From Megalonaias nervosa (Eukaryota > Mollusca > Bivalvia > Unionida > Unionidae), in NCBI GenBank assembly GCA_016617855.1, contig JAECUM010001754.1, forward strand, positions 57,428 through 121,427: a stretch of DNA of 64,000 bases, given 5' to 3'. A model generated the notes under the pieces. The model did no database searches and was not told the origin of the DNA. It saw only the letters and a program-made list of their open reading frames with translations. The translations under genes were made by a program, and so were the position numbers. Within the stretch, counting starts at the first letter, position 1. Each line of letters begins with the position of its first letter. Below are positions 62,300 to 64,000 of this stretch, in pieces.

Positions 62300-63900
62300 T
62301 TCAACTAGTGATGCAGCAAATCAGCTTGAGTAAGGGATAGCTCATTATTATTCGCTGCAGGACAAGTGTGTGTTTAGTATAGATAACCACTGAAAAATGG
62401 AGAACATAAATAATACTGTTTTCCATTCATTGGTGATATGCTTTCTTTGTACACAAAGTTTATGGCTTTTGATACAATTTAGCAGATGATCTTCATAAGG
62501 TTAAGGGACCTGCAAATAGAGCCCCAGCATGGGATTGAATGATAATGTACTAATGTCTTTCAAAAACATCAAAACTTCCACATTTTGTTGACTGGCTCAG
62601 GATTACTTTCAGGGTAAGTAACACATTTTGTGACAGGCCCGATGGCAACTCCCTTAGAATGCCTGATGTAGATTTAGAGGATCCCAGGGTGTCATGCTAC
62701 AATATCTGATTTGTTTTCAGTTCTGACATCATGGGTAGATTTGAGTATTGCTTATAGTGGAAGAGATGATTGCTGCTGCCACCTGAAATTAAAAAACACA
62801 AAGGTTCTGTTAATTTGAGAGATCCAGGAAGAAGCCTTTGACCCCACAGAATTTGGAACTGCAGTTTTTGCGACTGAACCGAAGATCAATAAGGTCTAGT
62901 GTATTTTTTGAAGTTTTTAGTTGAACTTAATGTAGGACTTTGCTGCATCAGTCTCAGATCACACTTCTGAACATTTCAAATACATTTTGTCGAAGTCATT
63001 AATGCCAATACTTGATATTTTGTTATTCACTGCTTCACTGAGAAGTTTCCATGAAGTTTCTTATAACTTTGATTTGGTGTGATTAGACACCTCTCTCTGC
63101 TGAAGCCACATCATTATTTGGCCCAACTCTCATTGCCTTTTTAATTGACTGCTGAATAAAGGATGTGCAAGAACTGCTCCTCCAGCCCTATTTAGCCCCT
63201 CCTCTGGCTTTTCACCTACTTAAATCTCTGTCACAATGGAGATCAAATTGTAGGCAGTTGGAGAAATGGCTGAATTACACTCATTGGCAGCCCAATTTCA
63301 GTCGATAACAGACTTAAAAGTTTTGGAGGCAAGAAAGGGACAGGAAACCAATGTTTCTCTTTCACGAAGCCTCCTAACAATTTCTGAAAATACCTGCTGA
63401 CACAAGATTTCTTCATTTTTATCAGTCTTGGATCAACCTTTTTCTGCAAATGAACATGATCCAAGTTGTTTTAGAGGAGCTTTTGGTATTCTTTCTCATC
63501 TCTCTCATGTGACTCTTCCAGGATGGAGATTGTAGCTGATCCTGGGAAGGCAGAAGTTTTACTGAAGGCGATAAGTTTTTTTACTTTCTGAACAAGTGGG
63601 AGAGATAGGTTTGAAAATCAAAAACTCTCCAGTGTTTTTTCAAGGCTTTTTATGCCGCCAAAAGCTAATGGCAAACTCAGAACAGTGATAGATCTTAGCT
63701 GTTTCTACAGATACATAACTGCACCAAAGTTCAAGATGGAAACATCATTGTCAGTTTGGCTTTCCATCAGAAGGGATGGAAACATTATGTTCAGTATGGC
63801 TTTCCATCAGAAGGGATGGAAACATCACAGTCAGTATGTCTTTCCATCAGAAAGGTGATGGAAACATGACAGTCATATGGCTTACCATCAGAAGGGATGG
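62300..63900 (+). pseudogene. DIRS-like retroelement relic C (region before and at start of RT)
   Basis: Plus-strand: a broken Gag-like stretch (EEAFDPTEFGTAVFATEP near 62835), a linker (PGKAEVLLKAISF near 63545, then SPVFFQGF near 63628), and the reverse transcriptase start MPPKANGKLRTVIDLSCFYR with ITAPKFKMETSLSV (63652-63765). The segment right after (SVWLSIRRDGN) is repeated about four times as a 43-bp unit up to 63900, where a SINE begins. Nothing of the catalytic RT centre remains in the window. Confidence 0.75.
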
Positions 63901-64000
63901 ATGTGATGTGATGTGATTATGATTTTTAACGTAGCTTTAACAATTTTTCAGTCATATCACTACGATGTCTGCAGTGTGGCAGTTTATAGTGATGTCTAGC
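63901..64000 (-). mobile_element. SINE-A copy 7, cut by window end
   Basis: GATGTGATGTGATTATGATTTTTAACGTAG.. AGTGATGTCTAGC is the tail-side third of SINE-A. The head lies beyond 64000. Confidence 0.9.

Overview
The window is a piece of a large, AT-rich, repeat-dense animal genome. I think it is a mollusc, most likely a bivalve. The reasons are the tRNA-derived SINE types, the abundance of DIRS-like, Ty3/Gypsy-like, pogo/Tigger-like and hAT-like relics, the many minisatellites and the long introns. No host marker gene fixes the species, so this is inference.

One cellular gene can be supported. It lies on the plus strand and runs through almost the whole window. It is a GPR107/GPR108-type protein (Lung-7-TM/GOST family, Golgi and endosome-associated, with a lumenal N-terminal domain followed by seven membrane segments). 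I find seven coding exons: 8946-9050 (start codon, signal peptide), 16502-16627, 32884-32934 (a 51-base micro-exon), 42859-42959, 49516-49669, 57857-57964 and 58853-58986 (first membrane helix). All have GT..AG borders and compatible phases (0,0,0,2,0,0,2) and together give about 260 codons. The rest of the seven-helix domain must lie right of 64000. Introns are about 7.5, 16.3, 9.9, 6.6, 8.2 and 0.9 kb.

Left of the gene (1-8900) lies a roughly 110-bp satellite. It is interrupted by a broken LINE reverse transcriptase (minus, 3165-4010) and by a solo LTR with ATCC target duplications (4229-5174). A decayed gag-like or unknown coding relic follows on the minus strand (5560-8415), then a perfect 31-bp-arm hairpin about 100 bp before the start codon.

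The introns are filled with mobile DNA and tandem arrays. Intron 1 holds two 65/66-bp arrays, two SINEs with target duplications and a solo LTR. Intron 2 holds an inverted duplication (17.6-19.6 kb against 24.4-25.6 kb) with 92-, 45- and 71-bp arrays, a 168-bp hAT MITE with a perfect 8-bp duplication, a Gypsy integrase relic, a 43-bp array and a SINE just before exon 3. Intron 3 holds a two-LTR element inserted in a 28-bp array (with a Tigger fragment inside it), a 58-bp palindrome and a 37-bp array touching exon 4. Intron 4 holds a DIRS-like relic and a 1.3-kb array of a roughly 23-bp unit. Intron 5 holds a Tigger element nested in a fold-back repeat, a second DIRS-like relic carrying another LTR, and a SINE ending about 40 bp before exon 6. 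Right of exon 7 are a 22-bp array, a pogo-like transposon with terminal inverted repeats, a third DIRS-like relic and a SINE cut by the window edge.

I saw no rRNA gene, functional tRNA gene, CRISPR array or prokaryotic-type system. Most open frames of 60-200 codons are by-products of tandem arrays or pieces of decayed retroelements.
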